From contig BCHS01000005.1 of assembly GCA_039545275.1 (NCBI GenBank), positions 620,001-684,000 of the forward strand: a stretch of DNA of 64,000 bases, written 5' to 3'. A model generated the notes under the pieces. It was not told where the DNA came from. It saw only the letters and a program-made list of their open reading frames with translations, and made no database searches. The position numbers were made by a program, and so were the translations under genes. Shown piece by piece: positions 32,774 through 43,134 of this stretch. Source of the DNA: Pseudomicrostroma phylloplanum. Lineage: Eukaryota > Basidiomycota > Exobasidiomycetes > Microstromatales. Numbering within the stretch: position 1 is the stretch's first letter; each line of letters begins with the position of its first letter.

Positions 32774-35700
32774 TCACTCGAGGCTCATCTCCACCTCACT
32801 GCCTCCACCTTCGATGCTGCCAGAGTCATGCTCCCCTCCATCCGCATAGTGACCTTGAACCAGCTCCGCCCCATCTGGTAGCCCGCCATCACTCTGGCCA
32901 CCGCTGTCCATCTCCTCCACCTCTTCCTCCTCTTCCTCGTCTTCGAAGCCTTCCTCACCCTCGCCCTCGCCCTCTTCTTCGCCCAGCTGAACCTGCCCTT
33001 GTCGCTGCAAGGACTCTCCGGTGTGATTCTCATTCTCCTCGTCCTCCCCTTCATGCTCCACACTACCGCTCGCCTCCTCGGACATCTGATGATCTCCATC
33101 TCCAGCACTCTGCTCGACGTTCTCGTCCTGCAGCACACCGATACTGTCGTCGATGCCGTCAGCGCTGGCATAGCTGTACGAGCCTTCCCCTCCTTCTTCT
33201 CCTTCTTCTTCTGCTCCCTCCTCTTCTTCCTCTTCTTCGAGCGAGTAAGGGTGGCGAGACTCGTCGATGCCGGCAAAGGAAGAGCCGACGCTGGCTTCTC
33301 CCGCCATCAGATGACCGTGCACTGACATTGGGCCTCCAGATCCACTGGCCTGCCCGCGCAAGGTAGCGCCCACTCCCTCGCCCATTGCCTTGACTCGGCG
33401 GTTCAGAGCAGGCTCCAAGTCCACGGCAATGGCTAGGTGACGCGCAATTTCTTCCTGGTACTTGAGCGGAGCTTTCGGCTCGCCGACTGCTTTTGCTTTG
33501 GTGTTCATTGGATCACTGGCAGAGGGCGCAGCACTGCCGCTGGACCTGGACATCGCCATTGGTGCAAACCTGCCCCCTCCCTTGCGCATGTACGACTCGG
33601 CCAGGAGAAGGTGGGCACGGGGCTCACTGGGAAGCAAGGCGACGACCTGGAGGAACGCCGAATGGGCCAACTCGAACTTGCCCGTCTTCCAAAGCAGCTC
33701 CGCTCTTCTGAGACACGCCGAGGATGACTTGGGATTGTACGCGAGGGCTTCAGAGTACGCTCCTAGTGCAACCCCATAGTCTTCCTTCTGCTCATTGAGC
33801 AGACCCATGACCTCCCACAGACCGGAATTGAAGCGGTTCAACGAACAGGCTCGATTGATGGCCAAGCGCGCTTCGTCGAACTTTTCTTCGGTTGCAAGAA
33901 TGCTAGCAATACCGCTCCAGCCGTTCCAGTGTCGAGGATCGATACGGATTGCCTCTCGGAAGAAGCGCAGAGCCTTGAGAGGCTGATTGAGAGCAAGACA
34001 TTCGTGTCCAGCCAGGGTGAAAGAGTAGGCGTAACCGGGCGCAGTAAGACACGCTCGCCTAAAGGAGCGCAGTGCAATGGACGGTGAAGCATTCAGGGAG
34101 AATAGGTTGCCAATGGCAATGTGCGTCTCTACGGCATCGGAATCCATACTGCTCAATTCCTGGGCCAGAGCAGAGAGACGCTCTTGCCTGTTGAGGTGGA
34201 ACAGGACGAGTGAGAAGACGTCCATGCCTTCCATTGTCGTGGGGTGGTGCCGCAGAACGCTATGGAAGCACTGCTCGGCTTCTACGTATTGCGCCATGTC
34301 ATGGTGGACCCTGCCCAGTAAGATGCCGACCTCTGCTGAGCCCTTCAGTTGTCTGAGTGCAGCCTCGCTGATCCCTGCTGTCTGATGTGACGAGAGCAGA
34401 TCAAGCGCAGTCCTGCCCTGGAAGCCTCGAGCGTGCTTGTACGTCCCTGCCATGAGCTCAATGTAGCGCATCAGCTCTCGATCCGTAGCTTGCCACTTCG
34501 CCGCTTCCTCCGCCGCTTTCTTCAACGTCAACACGCGGAGCAGCTGAGCTGCATCATCCGTGTCTTCTTCTGCGGGCCTCTTCTTGGAAGTTGTGCCTGA
34601 TTGCAGAGAAGGCAATGTAAGACCAGAGCGCTGTGATCCCACTATCTCAGAGTGCAAGGGAAGCTGTTCGGCTTTTTTTGCGCGCGAGGGGGGAGCCGCT
34701 GAGTGTGCAGATCCGACCTTGACCTGAGCGCCTCCTGATGTTCCGTTGACCACGCCAACCGGGCCACTCTTGGAGCTTGGAGTCCTACGAGCGCCACTGG
34801 CAGGAGTCGTGATTGTACTCCTTGTGCTCCTCCGCAGACTGTCTCGACCGACGCTGACCGAAGTGTCCTTCAGCTGCTGTGGCTTTTCCTTCTCCGAGGT
34901 AGTAGATCGGCTTCCGCTACTGAGACTCGAAGGGGGCCGCTCATTAGTCCGGGCTTGGGACAGCGTACGGTTCATCGTCGTTGGCTTAGGCCCGCGAGAA
35001 GTCGCAGCGGTCGAGCGTTGTGGATCGGTTCCTCCGCCTTCGATGCCAAAGGCAGCAGCAGCACTGCCCGGCCCGAAGACGGGCCGCTTACTTCCTGTTG
35101 CATTGGTCAAAGTCGCCTTGGTACGCTTGGCGGTAGCCAAGCCATTCGCTGTTCCAGCAGTGACCCCTGTTGTCGGGCGCGATCCTGGGCGCTGTGTAGA
35201 CTGTGAGGTGAGAGCAGATGTCCGCGTTGATGACGCCTCTCCGTTCTTGAGCTGTGGGACCGGCGCAAGCGTTCGCGATGTTAGACCTGTCGTGGTATTG
35301 TCCAGATCGCTGTCAGAAGCCGGAATGCCTCCAAGAGAGATCATCACTGCTTCTAGAAAGTCAGTAGGGGCATGCCTGATCTGCGAGAATGGAAATGCAT
35401 CCTTAGCCTCCGGAGCAGTGTCTGTCAAATGTTCGCAAAGACGTACGTCAGCTCGACGAATATACCTTTACACTTCTTGATCGTTCAGAACTTACCAAGA
35501 TCGCACAGTCCGACCCACGCTCCCCAATTCCACGGATCCCTCTTCCTAGCCTCCGTGAAATGATGCATTGCTGCTTCGAGCTGTCTAGCATCTTTCTGGA
35601 GATAGCCGAGCTGAGTCAGGCCCGCCGCGGCTTTCCTGTCCTCATGTCCAACTAGCTCTGGCATCTCGTCCTCTGCAAGAGCAGGCTGAGAAGACGAGGA

Positions 35701-36678
35701 TATCGAAGTATTCTGTAGACACCATGCTAGCACTTCTTCAGCCTCATTTCGTCTGCCTAGCGCTTTGCAGGCCTCGCTCCAGATCTGAGCGCATCCGAGG
35801 TCGCCAAATATGTCCACTGGCCCCTGCTCAAGAACAGCAAGAGCGGCTGCAGCTCCTCCTCTTTGACTCCTTTCTTGCAGCAATGGAAAGACAGCGCCCT
35901 GGCCTGCAAGCAACAAGCACTTGGCCCGTAGACGACGAGCATCCACGCTCTGCGGAAAGAGAGTGAGGGCGAGGAAGGAGTAGAAGGAGGCGGAGGTCAA
36001 GTCGGCGATGCTTGGGTCCAGATAAGCCTCTGTGAGGCTGATGAGACGCCTCTGTAGCCATCGAGCTTCTGCTGGGCAGGCAGGGATGGCAGGAAAGATG
36101 CTGATTCCATCCCTCTCGGATCTTTGCAAATCGACCTTGATCTGACGGAAGACTTGGCGTCTCCTCTCCGACGGATCGACCATGGCAGGCCGCTTGAATG
36201 GAGAGGAGCGTAGAGAGCCCTGAGTGGGTAGACCTTGAGCGAGCTCATCGAGGCTCATCTCGCGATCCCGCGCCGCTCTCTCTCGGCTTGCCTGGGCAGA
36301 GGACGGTACGGGCGTCTTCGAGCGGGATCGCTCTGCTGTACGCGACTGCGAGGGATCTCTGACGACGCTAGCATGCCGACTTGAGCTTGCAGAGCCTGGC
36401 CTTGAATCTGGATGGGGCCTCTTCGTGGAAGTTGTAGTAGAGGAGCTCTGAGTTCGGACTGATGCAATTGGTCGCTTGGCCGGAACAGTGGAGCTACTGC
36501 CTGCGGTTGCTCCGCCCGAAGTTGCCCGAGATGAAGTCGCAGAAGCGGCAGTCGAGCTCCTCGCCCGTTCCTGTGTCGACGTCGGCGGAGGTTGCGCTGG
36601 CCTCATCGCTCTACTAGCGGCATTAGAAGGAGGCATGCCTGTCCGCGAGGAGACGGCAGCCGTCGAGGACATGGGCAT
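32774..36678 (-). CDS. CDC27: Anaphase-promoting complex subunit CDC27/APC3
   Basis: Exons 36678-35496 and 35421-32774 give 1276 residues, longer than typical (about 750-830). Cdc27 is a TPR scaffold of the APC/C that binds activator IR tails. A Ser/Thr/Arg-rich N-terminus leads into the first helical repeats (about 120-390; EARWLQRRLISLTEAYLDPS, LGYLQKDARQLEAAMHHFTE). About 300 disordered residues follow, then a second TPR block near 720-1010 with diagnostic CDC27 repeats such as LSALAQELSSMDSDAVETHI, AYSFTLAGHECLALNQPLKA and AIRIDPRHWNGWSGIASI. The C-terminus is an unusual Glu/Ser-rich acidic tail of about 200 residues. Start is uncertain: ATG 36678 is preferred; an in-frame ATG at 37056 would add UTR-like sequence and nearly touch the SGT1 start. 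It is divergent from SGT1. Confidence 0.9.
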
Positions 36679-37067
36679 GCCGGACGCAGAGAGTATAGCA
36701 GGACTAGGGCCTCTTACTGAGTGGTGAGACCCATCTGTATGCCTCGTGGAAAGAGATTTGCGAGGTTGAGAGGGGTCTGGTTCGGTATGAGGAGTCAAGG
36801 AAGAGTGAGTGGATCCGTCAGTGGGGTCCAAGCAACGGAAGGGGGATGTCGATGTCGATGTCGCAGGGCGTGAGTGGAAACAAAACACGGGCGCTGCCTC
36901 GAGGCAGTGGAAACGGAACGGAGCGGACTTTGCCTTAGTCTCCACCTGCAAGGCAACTGAGTCCAGCGGAAGCGGGGTGCAGCATTCTTGCAGGTCGAGG
37001 CTGGAACATTCTACTTTACTCCCCTTTGTCTGTAGTCTACCGGTAGACCATACCATCAATCAACACC
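36679..37067. other. Divergent promoter interval, CDC27/SGT1
   Basis: The 389 bases separate the preferred CDC27 start from the SGT1 start. The minus-strand CDC27 frame remains open through it to about 37059 but encodes compositionally odd sequence. No other feature is seen. Confidence 0.4.
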
Positions 37068-38004
37068 ATGACGTCCAGCCAGCCGAGGTGAGCATCTCTG
37101 AGCAGACATGAGAGCGTATCCTGATCGCAGTAGAACTCTGACATGTGCCAAGTGCTGCTACAGATATGACTACTACCAGACAGATACGGCCGTCAACCTC
37201 TCCGTCTTTGTAAAGGGCCTCACAGATAATGATGTTGACATCAAATTTGGAGAGCATAGTGTGAGTGGGAAGGCTTCGAGAAGAACACGACACCTCAGCA
37301 AACACTGGCTCACCCATCTGAACCTCTCGCCCACTGAACTGCTCAGCTCTCATTGACATTGCATGGACCCAGCGCACCTCCTCAGGCGCTAGAGCTGCAG
37401 CTACACGAGGACATCGACGGAAGCAACTCTTCCTTCAAGGTCCTGTCAACGAAAGTCGACATTCTCCTCAAGAAGAAGAACCCGGGCAGGCGGTGGCCGA
37501 GTCTGGAATCCAAGGCCGGGGGAGGTGGTGAGTGCTTTCCGAGGGAACAGTCGAGCGAGTATTCCTGTCTTGCTGTGAGCTCACCCGGATTCTATCTACG
37601 TAATGCCTTTCGCAGTCCCCTCATACGAAGCCGCAACCGCCTCATCAGCATCGACGGGCTCATCCGCAGATGGACTTCTAGCACAATCATCTGCTCCTGC
37701 GTCTTCGAGCGCCGCTGCAAGCCGCCCGCGCTCAAAGTGGGACACTCTCAAGCTCGATGAAGACGAAGAAGGTACGGAGGGCGCAGCAGCAGGCGGAGAC
37801 GCTTCGGCGGCCAAGGGCTCCGAGGGGGGCATCGATGCCTTCTTCCAGAAGCTGTATGCCGATGCAGACGATGATACGAAGAGAGCAATGATGAAGAGCT
37901 ATCAGGAGAGCGGCGGGACGAGCTTGAGCACCAACTGGAGCGAGGTGGGCAAGGGCAAGATGGAGACGAAGGCGCCCGAGGGGATGGAGGCAAGGAAGTG
38001 GTGA
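37068..38004 (+). CDS. SGT1: SGT1-like CS-SGS co-chaperone lacking TPR domain
   Basis: Exons 37068-37087, 37164-37260, 37386-37527 and 37616-38004 give 215 residues. Sgt1 is an Hsp90 co-chaperone needed for SCF ubiquitin ligases and kinetochore assembly. A CS domain occupies about residues 7-85 (RYDYYQTDTAVNLSVFVKGL, DVDIKFGEHS, FKVLSTKVDILLKKK). The SGS domain fills the C-terminal about 85 residues (SKWDTLKLDEDEEG, IDAFFQKLYADADDDTKRAM, MKSYQESGGTSLSTNWSEVG). There is no N-terminal TPR domain; exon 1 is only 20 nt and the CDC27 gene lies directly upstream. Introns of 76, 125 and 88 nt preserve phase. The acceptor of intron 2 was chosen at 37385 because it alone restores the CS strand. Confidence 0.88.
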
Positions 38005-38290
38005 GGGTGAAGAGAAAATACGGCAAAGAGATGGAGCACTCCTCATGTCTGATGCAGTCATAGCAAAGTCTCTGGGAAAACACATTGTGAATAGCACTGT
38101 ATACATTTGCAATTGACGGGAAGGACGAGCCACGGTATGCACTGAAGAAGGAGAAGCCATGAAGTCCTCAAGCTTCGCCTTGAGCGATTTGAACCTTGAT
38201 GCACTGCTCTCCATCTGGCGGATAAGTCACATGGTAAAGGACATGTGAAGCGTAGTGTCAGGACCAATCTCTGCATCTCCGCCAGTCCCG

Positions 38291-39828
38291 CTAGATCACT
38301 CTCGCCAACTCACCTTCACCTGTGCCCTTCTTGGTTGCCTCGAATGCCAAGATGGCGTCCTTGAAAGCGTAGCGGTGGGTGACGATACGGCTGACGTCGA
38401 TCTTGCCCGTGGCCACCAGGTCAATGGCGGTCCTGTAGACGCCTGCGCCGTAGCGGAAGGATCCCACCATCTCGATCTCCTGTGAGACGACCCATGGCAA
38501 GGAGCGGGGACGTGGGACATCAAAAGAGCGGTCAGAAACGAGTACCAGCTGAACTGCCTTCAGAGGGTCACTCACGTAGATACCGATCCTGTGGGTAGGC
38601 AAGCTAAGCGGCGAGGCTCCCATACCAATCTGTACAAACCTCGACCTCTTCTTTGCGGCAAACAGGCCCATCTGGACACAAGGCTCTGCGCCCGTGCACT
38701 CCAGCACCAGGTCGAAGCCTCCCTTGGATCGAATGTCGTCGCTGGAGGCTTCGCTGGCAATGAGCTCTTGGGCGTTGCGCTCGCTGCCTTGCACCCGCGA
38801 CTCGCCTTCCTTGGGCATGGAGGGCTTGTAGGTCGCGTCGGCGCAGAAGGACTTGGCGAATTGCAGCTTAGAGTCGACGATGTCTACCACGACGCTGTGA
38901 AAGAAAGCAGATCAAGCACACGCATCAGCTCCGGACATCACCCGATACACGCCGTGACTCAGTCTACGACTCACACTCTCTTAGCTCCGAACGCCCTAGC
39001 AACAGCAGCACTGAGCAATCCGATCGGTCCAGCGCCAAATACCAAGACATTCTGCAGGGGAGCTACTTTACCCTGGTACGCTGTAGCATAGACAGCGACA
39101 CTGAGCGGCTCCATGAGACTAGCCTCCTCAAGGGTGAGGGTGTCAGGAACCTTGTGGGCAAAGGAGGCGTTAAGGTTGTAGTAGGTTGCAAGGGTTCCAT
39201 CGAAGGGTGGGGTTGCTGCGAAGGCCATCTATCGTCGAAGAAAGGCGGGTCATCTGTCAGCTCTCGTCCGATGAGCATACCATAAACGCCCGTGCTATCA
39301 CTCACCTTCTCGCAATGGTTGTACAGCCCTCCCTTGCAAAGATCACACCGCAAGCAGGGGACTCCTGGCTCGAGAGCGACTCGGTCTCCGACCTTGTGCG
39401 AGTCAACGCCTGGGCCGACCTGAGTCACGATACCGGCACTCTCGTGACCGAGACACATGGGCTTGGTGAGGACAAAGTCTCCGATACGGCCGTGGCACCA
39501 GTAGTGCACGTCACTGCCGCAGATACCTGAGGGGAATGATGTCGTACGACAGGCGTGAGTGTCTCGTCCGAATTCTACAGAGCTACCCCTCAAGTGATCC
39601 GGCCCGCACTGCGAGGTAGAACGTACCAGTCTGCCGAATGTTCACCTCGACCTCTCCCTCTTTGAGCGGCTTCCTCTCACGCTGCTCAAAGGCCATCTCG
39701 TCGACCTTGTTGAGCATCAGACTGAGGTTTCCATCTGCCTTGGGGACCTGCAGCGAATTGTCTCGCCCAAGGGGAGTCGCCTTGGGCGCAGGATTGCCAG
39801 GCACGTCTTGAGCTGAGAGGTTGTTCAT
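38291..39828 (-). CDS. Zinc-dependent xylitol/sorbitol dehydrogenase
   Basis: Exons 39828-39627, 39526-39306, 39228-38975, 38894-38576 and 38479-38291 give 394 residues. This medium-chain dehydrogenase oxidises polyols (xylitol to xylulose, sorbitol to fructose) with NAD+. Catalytic zinc ligands Cys70 ([10 protein letters not shown]) and His95-Glu96 (CLGHESAG) are present, as are the four structural zinc cysteines 125, 128, 131 and 139. The Rossmann motif is [20 protein letters not shown]; the Asp in [10 protein letters not shown] favours NAD+ over NADP+. It has an N-terminal extension of about 35 residues. Intron 4 (38480-38575, 96 nt) has a GTGAGT donor, is a multiple of three and has no stop; removing it joins THRIGIY to [11 protein letters not shown] as in the family. 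Substrate preference between xylitol and sorbitol cannot be told. Confidence 0.9.
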
Positions 39829-40090
39829 CTTTTCGCTTCACGATGCTGGTTTGGTATCAATGCGAGAGATGAAGAGAGATTCACAAGGTGTGGGGTTTTG
39901 ACAGGGGTGCGGTAGGTAATGAATGACATTTAGCGTCGGAAGACACATTCCCTCGGAAATCGGTAGGAAAATGAAGTGGCTGAATTGCCGAAGATCACCG
40001 AGGCCGGAGATCTCCTCAGCGCCCGCCGGAGAAGTCTTCTTCTCCAACCCACTCATTGTGGAGTGGCTGCGAGAATGGCATTCACCGCGA

Positions 40091-42910
40091 TCACTGCCCG
40101 AACTTCCTCTGCCGCTTCCATGCCCCGCCGAGCTCCCTCGCCAATTCGAAGAAGGGCCTTTCGATGATCGCCAAGCCTTCCTCTGACGTCTCGCTGCCCA
40201 TCGGTCTGAGTGGTCCAACATGGACCAGCGGCTGGTATCTGAAGGTGGATCGGATCGTCCACCAGGGCGAGTCTGCCTCCACTCCGTCTCGACCCTGGCG
40301 GTCATCTTCGGATGACGAAGTCAGTTCGACTGCTAGGCGAGTCCTGCGTCGCGTGCCAGTAGCGCCGTTGACACCCGCTGTACTGCCGTCGCCGTGAGAT
40401 GGTACATTGGGGTTCTCGCGGGCGGTCAGGAGCCAAGTCGCTCCGTGAAGGACAAGGACTGCACCAGCAGGCGAGGTTATCCACTTGATGCCACTCGGGC
40501 CGTCCCGCACAGATCCGATCTTGCTGGCAATGGACATCGAAAGTGCCTTCCACTTGGCTTGCTCACTGCTGGCACCTTCCTCAAGGTGAACAATCCGAAC
40601 GCTGCCGTCTTGCAGTGCGACAGCGGCGACGTCCGCATTGTTGGGATGACAAGCGATACCGACGGGTCGACACGGCAGCGAGGGCAGAAGACGAGGGTGA
40701 GGAGACAGCACATCCAAATTGTAACTGAAGATGTGGTGGCCAGCTGTGCATATGAGGAACTGCAGATCCGGAGTGACGACGAGGTGGTCGATGCGAGTCA
40801 TGCTGTTGCTACTTTGCTCTTCTTCATCCGAGTCCGACTCTGAATCAGAAGACGCCGCTGATTTGCCGTTGGCATGCCCGTTTGCTTGACCGTTTGTCTT
40901 TGCCGCCCCCCGGCCCGTAACTGCCCGTCGACCCTGTACAGCGCTGGATGCCGACCAAGCCTTGACGATACTGCAGTCAGCCGTTGCGGATACTGAAACA
41001 ACATAGACTGAGCCCGTTGGCCAGCTGGCAAAAGCCAGACGTCCATCTGCCGTGAAGGTCATTGCGCTCGAAGCAGGAGCTTCTTGCCTTGCTCCAAAGA
41101 TGGCAGAAAAGCTCTTGATCTTACGCGGCTGGAGCTCCCCAAGTGACACTTTGAGAGAGTACAGCTTAGTCTCGTAGAGGTCCGACACTGCCAAGAGCTG
41201 GCCATCGGGGGATACACAGTGCGAGACGAGCTTGGAGCGTCGCTTGGTGAGCTCCATCTGGAGCAAGCAGCGATAGGGCGCCGAAGACTGAACAGGAGGC
41301 GCTGCCGCCTCTACTGGCGCGGCTTCTTTCTGGACCTCCCAGATCTCAATGCTTTTCTCTGTCCTTAATACAGCCCATCCTCGAGCAGAGCATAGCGAAA
41401 CATCTCCAACTCCACTACCGGCTAGACTCGAGCCTGCACTAGAAGCGGGAACGTAAGGCATTCTTCTCTGGGTAGTGCTAGCAAATGTGACGAATGGATT
41501 CGAAGACACTGGATTGGATGAAGGCGAGTCCGCTGCTTGCCCTGCCTTGCCTGCTTTCTTGCCTTTCGACTTGAGAATGCTGCCTTCCGAAGGCGGTGCG
41601 GCCGGGGTCAAAACGAGATTAAAGTCTGCACTGGCTGAGATGAGGATGGGCGTGACCGTAGTTTGTTGAGGCCGGGTTGGCGAAAGAGGAGGATCGACCA
41701 CGACCGCTTTGACGTCGTGGGCGTGTAGACGTCGTGTGGCTGTATGAACCCACTTCTTGCCAAGCAAGGCAAACTCGGACACTTTCTGGTCCACACTGCC
41801 GCTGTACAGAGTCTTGCCATCGGATCCGACAGTGAGGCACAAGATGTCTGCCCCCTTGTCGTGGACCTGGAAGCGGCCGTCTGAAAGGGGTACCCGGCTC
41901 TTAGCGTCATACAGGGTGACAAAGCCGAGCGAGTCTCCAGTGACCAAGGTCTTGTCTGGGAGAACGGTGACACTCCAGACGATTGTTTGCTCATTCCTGG
42001 CCTTGGGCAACAGCAGCTTCTGGGTTACTCGACCAGTGGGTAGCGCATAAATCAGGGCGAGGGAAGACGTGGAACCCGCCAGCAAGAACGATTCTGTCCA
42101 ATCCTCTCCGTCGTCATCTGAATCCGAGTCAGAGTCAGAGTCAGAGTCAGAGGTCTTCCGGGCTGCAGCTGTACGCCGAGCTTTTTGCGCAGGGGTGAGC
42201 GGTTTTTGCTTCTTGTTTGGTGGACCCCAGGCCAGACTGACGATCCGTGTCTTTGCCATGTCCGTCTTCGCAACACATTCTCCAACACCAGCCTTTGCAG
42301 CATTGGTGTGAGAGAGGTGTTCGAACCGATTCTCTCGTACGTCAATGACTCGGATGTGACCATCTTCGCAGCCAAGAGCGATATATCGAGCTAGCGGTGA
42401 GACGGACATGCACCAGATGACGCCGCCCTGCGAAGAGAGGATTCGCGTTGTGCCAGGGATCTCGATAGCGCCTTTGCTGGAGGCAGAGCGCTCGGCAAAG
42501 CGGGCGGCGGGGCCGTACTCAGAAGGCAGGAAGTGCTCCGTCAGCACGCTTCCGCCAGATACGGAGAACAGACGCAGCTTGTTCGGCCCGTAATTCTCTC
42601 CAGAAGTGATAGCAAAGGCCAGTGATTCGATCTTCTTGGGAGAGGTCCCAGATGGCAAGAGCGTCGTCTGAGGCAACCAGCCCTTGGCGACGGCGCCATG
42701 GTGACCTGCAACCCAGGTGCAAAGATCGATGGACCCGTTCTGCCGCCCGATAGCGAGAAGGCTTCTGCCAGTGGCTGCCACAGGTTCCGGAGAAAGAGCA
42801 AGAGCAGTGGGAGCAGAAGGCGAGATTGGCAGGAAGCGCAGGCGGTGGATGGGCAGTGAGGATGAGGATGAGGCTGCCGAGGGCGCTATGCCAGACATTT
42901 GAACGTCCAT
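40091..42910 (-). CDS. UTP4: UTP4/cirhin, small-subunit processome WD40 protein
   Basis: A single exon of 939 residues. Utp4 belongs to the t-UTP/UtpA complex that loads on nascent pre-rRNA in the nucleolus. The start IHRLRFLPISPSAPTALALS and the WD-type repeats GGVIWCMSVSPLARYIALGC, EDGHIRVIDVRENRFEHL, GDSLGFVTLYDAKSRVPLSD and GADILCLTVGSDGKTLYSGS match the tandem beta-propellers of the family. A Ser/Asp repeat insertion lies near residues 250-265, encoded by a hexanucleotide-like run at about 42120-42153. It is longer than yeast Utp4 (776) owing to such insertions. A second in-frame ATG five codons in is an equally possible start. It is divergent from the HEATR6-like gene, 224 bp between starts. 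Confidence 0.93.
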   Translation of the reverse strand: MDVQMSGIAPSAASSSSSLPIHRLRFLPISPSAPTALALSPEPVAATGRSLLAIGRQNGSIDLCTWVAGHHGAVAKGWLPQTTLLPSGTSPKKIESLAFAITSGENYGPNKLRLFSVSGGSVLTEHFLPSEYGPAARFAERSASSKGAIEIPGTTRILSSQGGVIWCMSVSPLARYIALGCEDGHIRVIDVRENRFEHLSHTNAAKAGVGECVAKTDMAKTRIVSLAWGPPNKKQKPLTPAQKARRTAAARKTSDSDSDSDSDSDDDGEDWTESFLLAGSTSSLALIYALPTGRVTQKLLLPKARNEQTIVWSVTVLPDKTLVTGDSLGFVTLYDAKSRVPLSDGRFQVHDKGADILCLTVGSDGKTLYSGSVDQKVSEFALLGKKWVHTATRRLHAHDVKAVVVDPPLSPTRPQQTTVTPILISASADFNLVLTPAAPPSEGSILKSKGKKAGKAGQAADSPSSNPVSSNPFVTFASTTQRRMPYVPASSAGSSLAGSGVGDVSLCSARGWAVLRTEKSIEIWEVQKEAAPVEAAAPPVQSSAPYRCLLQMELTKRRSKLVSHCVSPDGQLLAVSDLYETKLYSLKVSLGELQPRKIKSFSAIFGARQEAPASSAMTFTADGRLAFASWPTGSVYVVSVSATADCSIVKAWSASSAVQGRRAVTGRGAAKTNGQANGHANGKSAASSDSESDSDEEEQSSNSMTRIDHLVVTPDLQFLICTAGHHIFSYNLDVLSPHPRLLPSLPCRPVGIACHPNNADVAAVALQDGSVRIVHLEEGASSEQAKWKALSMSIASKIGSVRDGPSGIKWITSPAGAVLVLHGATWLLTARENPNVPSHGDGSTAGVNGATGTRRRTRLAVELTSSSEDDRQGRDGVEADSPWWTIRSTFRYQPLVHVGPLRPMGSETSEEGLAIIERPFFELARELGGAWKRQRKFGQ

Positions 42911-43134
42911 GCTTGTGAGCTGGAATACCTTGCAAGGCCCTTGGGGAGGCTCTCTTGCGTATGATGGTGATGGGAGAAAGAGGAAGAAGATGTATTGCTG
43001 CTACTGGTGCTGCTCATCATCATCACCGGCGTCGCCTTCCGCCTCTGCTCCTTCCGATCAAATTTTTGCGGCGCCGAGCTTCGCCTGACGCTTCCGTGTC
43101 CCCTTTCCGTGTGTGCCTCGGCTGCAGCAACGCA

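Noticed and set aside
36679..37059. 127-codon N-terminal extension of CDC27
   Set aside because: Composition (Cys, Phe, His, Pro scattered) resembles UTR, and the interval must also hold the SGT1 promoter; kept only as an alternative start.
42961..43134. N-terminal extension of the HEATR6-like protein
   Set aside because: Arg/His/Leu-rich peptide without family similarity, lying in the short divergent promoter with UTP4.
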